DNA from: Oscillospiraceae bacterium
GTDB lineage: Bacteria > Bacillota_A > Clostridia > Oscillospirales > Ruminococcaceae
Direction: 5' to 3'
DNA: 7,140 bases
Assembly (NCBI GenBank): GCA_017440445.1
Contig: JAFSHE010000057.1
Span: 1 to 7,140, forward strand
The translations under genes were made by a program, and so were the position numbers. Positions 4,230-7,140 of this stretch are shown here, in pieces. The notes below the pieces were generated by a model. The model ran no database searches and had not been told where the DNA came from. It saw only the letters and a list, made by a program, of their open reading frames with translations. Each line of letters starts with the position of its first letter. Position 1 is the stretch's first letter.

Positions 4230-7140
4230 TTATTCGGAAAATACTACCGCATTTTCGTTGTATGTCAGTTTATCGAGTACCTCGGCGGGGAATATCGTGC
4301 GAGGGTCGATGTTCTCTGTGCCTTTAAGGACTTCAAGGTGGAGGTGGTTGCCTGTGGAAAAGCCTGTGCTTCCTGTGCTGCCGATAAACTGTCCCGCTGT
4401 AACGGTATCTCCCGCAGCTACCTGAACATGCGACAGGTGCGCATACAGCGTGAAGTATCCGCCCTCGTGCTGAACTACTATGGCATTTCCGTAGCCACCG
4501 CTCCAGCCTGCGGATATAACTGTTCCGTCAGCTACTGAGTAGACAGGCATGCCCATCGGTGATACGATATCGATTCCGTTATGACCGTAGTAGCCGCCGT
4601 CCTCGTACATCATCTCGGATATCTCGGTGTACTCGGGGTCAAGACACCATACTGTGTTTTGGGGAAGCTTGTATTCGCCGCTGAATTCAGCAGCGGCAAG
4701 TCCGATAACGTCATTGAGATCAGGCACAGAATAGTCTGTGTATTCGTATCTGTAACCGAACGGGTCTACCGAAACGCCGTCTACTCTCGTTTCAAAGTGC
4801 AGGTGAGGTCCGGTTGACCAGCCTGTTGTGCCGACAGTAGCGATCTGCTTTCCACGGGTTACATAATCGCCCGCCTGAACAGTTACCTCTGCGCAGTGCG
4901 CATACACTGTGGTAAAGCCGTTGCCGTGATCGATGGCGAGCCATTTTCCGAGACCGCTGTTCCAGCCGTCATTGTGAGCCTCTGTAACACGTCCGTCAAG
5001 GGGAGCGTATATCTCAGCATCATTTATCACATCACTGCCCACGTCTATTCCGTAGTGAGTGCCGCCGTGCCATTCGTCGTATCCCCAGTAGGTGGTTATG
5101 CTCTGATGCTCTCTGTCAAGCGGCCACAGCATATCGTTAGGTTCCATGGGAACTCCGTCGTAGGGGTATTTGTTGTGCTGTATAGCGGCAGTGACGTCCT
5201 CGGCCTGCTTTTCTGCATTCTCGATACCAATGAGCGAGTCCGCTGTATCGCCCTCTGTCATATACATGACCTCGCAGAAGTATATCGAATGATAGCTTGA
5301 TTTAGTGCCGAATTTTTCTATCGAGTAGTCAACTATCTTATTTATAAGCAGCGTTTCGATATCTATGTAGTAATATCTCTTTATTCCGTCATATTCATCA
5401 GACTCCCTGACGGTGGTGATGACATACGATGAGCCGTCGTCCATGCCGTCAACATCCTCGAACACCTCGTTATCCTCTGAGAATAGCAGGTTGGGAGTAT
5501 TCGACAGATCATCTCCACGGCTTATCAGCATCTCCTGCTCCCCATTTGTTTCATAATCTGCGGAGAAAACAGATACAGCTGAGAATTTCTCCAGAACGGT
5601 GCTTAACTCGTTCGCCGCATAGACTTTGTTGCAGAACTCTGTCTTTGAGCCTATCTCGACCTGTGCGTAGCTTATATCGGCAGTTGAAACGTAGGTGACA
5701 TAAGTGTCTGTTTCGTCTGCGCTGTATGTGATTATCCTGTCGATAAGCAGTGTGTCGGGACGGATGTAGTACTCTCTCTTTGTGATCACACCGTTTTCAT
5801 CAGCGGGGGTTATGGAGTTTACCACATACATAGTTCCGTCGTCGCTTGCGTTTACTCCATTGAGCGCCTCGTTGTCGTTTTTGAAGAACAGGCTCTCAGG
5901 ATTATCGGGAGTATTCTCGTCAATGGTATTGTGAATGATCTTATTGGTTTCCTCGGTGTTAATGAATATCCATGAATACTCGTCAAGCAGAGCGGAGATA
6001 CGGTTAGCCTCCAGCACCCTGTCACAGAATGCCGCCTGAGAGTTGCCTGTTACAGGGATATCAAGCTCCACTGCGGGGGCCTGAGGTATCTCTCCCTCGG
6101 TAAATATCTTTCCGTTGAGTATGCTTGCTGGGTGATCGGTCTGACTGTCCATGTACTCGTCAAATTCCTCGGCGTATTTCAGCGTTGAGCCATCAGCAGT
6201 AAAATACCACGTGAAGTCAAGTGCATCCTCGTGAAGTATCACGTTGTCGCCCAGAACTTCGTATGTGCCGTTTGTGGCGTACTGAGTGACCTCGCCGTTT
6301 TCTGTGCTGTATAGCTTGTAGCTGTCGCCGCCATCAAATTCAAGAGTAAATCCGTCGCCCGAGAAATATACAGGGGCAAGCTTTGCGTATCCATCGTCGA
6401 AGTAGTCATCAAACGGGAGATATCCGCCGCCCATAGGCTGAGCTGAAACAGTATCACGGGTGTACTTCATTATCTCTATACGCTGGAGGTCAAACTGCGT
6501 TGCAAGATCGTAATCTGCGGTGCAGTTGCGGAGCATTACATACTCATTCGTTTCTCCGATACGTGCGACTTTTTTCCCGAGAGAATGGATGCCGTCGGGA
6601 GCGTTCTCCAGTCCGAAATAAAGTCCCACATCCACAGCGTCCCAGTTTTTGAACTCCAGCCTGTTTTCCTTGGTGTTGATGTAGTAATACAGCTTTCCAC
6701 CCGAGCCTAACTCGAATTCTATCTGTTCGTTATAGGGAAGTGCGATATAGGTGTGCTCTGCTGTGCCGCCGATGAATTCTATCTCGCCTGTAAATACTTC
6801 TGCGTTCATATTGCTCACATTCTGGGTGGCACGGGTGATCATGTTGATATGCTTTATGGTGTCTGCGATATCAGCGGAGAAGGTTATCCGCTTTTCAGCC
6901 ATGCTGTAATAGAATATACGACCCTCGCCATCGGTGAATATAGCCGTGTTGCTGTCTGCAAATATCAGCTCGGGAGCTTTGCACTCGCAGGACAGGATAT
7001 CGTAGTCTGAAACCGCCGAGAAGAACGGAATAAATCCTGTGTATTCGTACTGATACGGCTCGGATGACGTATCTCCGTTTATCTGCGAGGTGACAGCGCC
7101 TGCACCTGAGTTATCTGCCGTCGAGGACGAGGGGAGCAGG
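4230..7140 (-). CDS. Large multidomain protein with tandem M23 (LytM) peptidase domains, 5' end beyond window
   Basis: At least 969 residues. An internal ATG at 6902 would give 890 residues, but the frame stays open for 79 more codons to the window edge with sensible sequence (GRIFYYS directly before that Met), so the true start lies outside. Positions counted from that Met are as follows. The part before it begins with a Ser/Thr/Ala/Gly-rich stretch (LLPSSSTADNSGAGAV), like a linker after a membrane segment. Residues 1-150 are beta-rich and unknown; 178-246 are lipocalin-like beta strands. Residues 290-407 and 421-537 are two copies of an unknown module. The first M23 domain (about 605-715) has H616, D620, H669, H700 and H702; the second (about 765-870) has H774, D778, H822, H853 and H855, so both zinc sites look complete. 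M23 enzymes cut peptidoglycan cross-bridges or stem peptides, so action outside the membrane is inferred. The gene converges on the XRE gene and ends at a shared terminator. The N-terminal part might be an M56/BlaR1-type membrane protease, as in M23/M56 proteins of Clostridia; this cannot be seen here. Confidence 0.93.
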   Translation of the reverse strand, partial: LLPSSSTADNSGAGAVTSQINGDTSSEPYQYEYTGFIPFFSAVSDYDILSCECKAPELIFADSNTAIFTDGEGRIFYYSMAEKRITFSADIADTIKHINMITRATQNVSNMNAEVFTGEIEFIGGTAEHTYIALPYNEQIEFELGSGGKLYYYINTKENRLEFKNWDAVDVGLYFGLENAPDGIHSLGKKVARIGETNEYVMLRNCTADYDLATQFDLQRIEIMKYTRDTVSAQPMGGGYLPFDDYFDDGYAKLAPVYFSGDGFTLEFDGGDSYKLYSTENGEVTQYATNGTYEVLGDNVILHEDALDFTWYFTADGSTLKYAEEFDEYMDSQTDHPASILNGKIFTEGEIPQAPAVELDIPVTGNSQAAFCDRVLEANRISALLDEYSWIFINTEETNKIIHNTIDENTPDNPESLFFKNDNEALNGVNASDDGTMYVVNSITPADENGVITKREYYIRPDTLLIDRIITYSADETDTYVTYVSTADISYAQVEIGSKTEFCNKVYAANELSTVLEKFSAVSVFSADYETNGEQEMLISRGDDLSNTPNLLFSEDNEVFEDVDGMDDGSSYVITTVRESDEYDGIKRYYYIDIETLLINKIVDYSIEKFGTKSSYHSIYFCEVMYMTEGDTADSLIGIENAEKQAEDVTAAIQHNKYPYDGVPMEPNDMLWPLDREHQSITTYWGYDEWHGGTHYGIDVGSDVINDAEIYAPLDGRVTEAHNDGWNSGLGKWLAIDHGNGFTTVYAHCAEVTVQAGDYVTRGKQIATVGTTGWSTGPHLHFETRVDGVSVDPFGYRYEYTDYSVPDLNDVIGLAAAEFSGEYKLPQNTVWCLDPEYTEISEMMYEDGGYYGHNGIDIVSPMGMPVYSVADGTVISAGWSGGYGNAIVVQHEGGYFTLYAHLSHVQVAAGDTVTAGQFIGSTGSTGFSTGNHLHLEVLKGTENIDPRTIFPAEVLDKLTYNENAVVFSE
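4293..4610 (-). other. Second M23/LytM peptidase domain (C-terminal)
   Basis: This segment encodes GHNGID (H774 and D778), the LYAHL strand with H822, and GNHLHLEV with H853 and H855. These are the HxxxD, H and HxH zinc and catalytic residues of family M23. A short tail of about 20 residues with no recognised domain follows it. It is clearly diverged from the first copy, so the duplication is old. Confidence 0.92.
4758..5090 (-). other. First M23/LytM peptidase domain
   Basis: This segment encodes GGTHYGIDVG (H616 and D620), VYAHC with H669, and GPHLHFET with H700 and H702. All M23 active-site residues are present. A linker of about 50 residues separates it from the second domain. Upstream, the PYDGVPMEPNDMLWPLD stretch resembles the strand that commonly leads into M23 domains. 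Confidence 0.93.
5292..5642 (-). repeat. Unknown protein module, copy B of an internal duplication
   Basis: About 117 residues with EFCNKVYAANELSTVLEKF, then NTPNLLFSEDNEVFEDVDG, MDDGSSYVITTV, and KRYYYIDIETLLINKIVDYS. Each block has a counterpart in the same order in copy A (5682-6035). Length, order and spacing agree, so this is a duplicated domain rather than chance similarity. The family was not recognised; substrate or ligand binding outside the cell is a guess. Confidence 0.75.
5682..6035 (-). repeat. Unknown protein module, copy A of an internal duplication
   Basis: About 118 residues with AFCDRVLEANRISALLDEY, then NPESLFFKNDNEALNGVNA, SDDGTMYVVNSI, and KREYYIRPDTLLIDRIITYS. It aligns block by block with copy B (5292-5642). 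The pattern of a helix, then beta strands with YYI..xTLLIxxI, recalls extracytoplasmic domains of lipoprotein and anti-sigma type that read out as antiparallel sheets, but no named family is claimed. Confidence 0.75.

Noticed and set aside
4142..4538. Overlapping plus-strand frames starting inside the terminator hairpin
   Set aside because: They begin within the terminator stem or in the 3' end of the M23 gene and encode no plausible protein.
4896..5300. Plus-strand open frame of 134 codons opposite the M23 gene
   Set aside because: It is an antisense shadow of the M23 coding region; no SD or domain, and the opposite frame has clear catalytic motifs.

Overview
The window looks like a chromosomal segment from a Gram-positive anaerobe of the Clostridia, most likely a Ruminococcus-like member of the Oscillospiraceae. 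The grounds are the mid-GC codon use of the main genes (many ATA, CTT and GAG codons), GGAGG-type ribosome binding sites, the ybaB/recR pair, a BioY biotin transporter and a very large secreted-type M23 protein. The genus assignment is inference from style, not from a database match.

Layout: (1) Positions 1-155 hold the 3' end of a YbaB/EbfC nucleoid-associated protein gene, closed by a strong intrinsic terminator at 179-205. (2) Positions 234-3382 hold a tight plus-strand cluster, comEC-recR-bioY, with gaps of 14 and 3 bases. It combines a DNA-uptake channel, a recombination mediator and a biotin transporter S-component. In many Firmicutes ybaB and recR are adjacent; here comEC lies between them. 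The C-terminal metallo-beta-lactamase-like part of this ComEC has lost its HxHxDH metal-binding motif. (3) Positions 3383-4134 form a clearly AT-rich island holding one gene, an XRE-family repressor with two C-terminal membrane segments. It has its own promoter, two palindromes upstream, and an 11-base direct repeat flanking it. The composition and repeat suggest a recent insertion. (4) A perfect 14-bp hairpin with A and T tracts on its two sides (4130-4174) can terminate transcription from both directions. (5) Positions 4230-7140 on the minus strand hold the 3' 969 codons of one very large protein whose start lies beyond the window edge. It ends in two complete LytM/M23 peptidase domains, preceded by a duplicated unknown module, a lipocalin-like beta segment and further beta-rich sequence. 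An internal ATG at 6902 opens an 890-codon reading frame, but the frame stays open for 79 more codons to the window edge, so that ATG is unlikely to be the true start.

How the genes relate: comEC and recR together suit uptake and recombinational use of DNA, though recR is also a housekeeping repair gene. bioY is probably carried along by translational coupling. The M23 protein faces the cluster tail to tail and is functionally separate, acting on or sensing cell wall outside the membrane. No stretch longer than 300 bases lacks a gene. The gaps at 156-233, 3383-3551 and 4050-4229 hold the regulatory elements listed. No tRNA, rRNA, CRISPR array, transposase or riboswitch was recognised.
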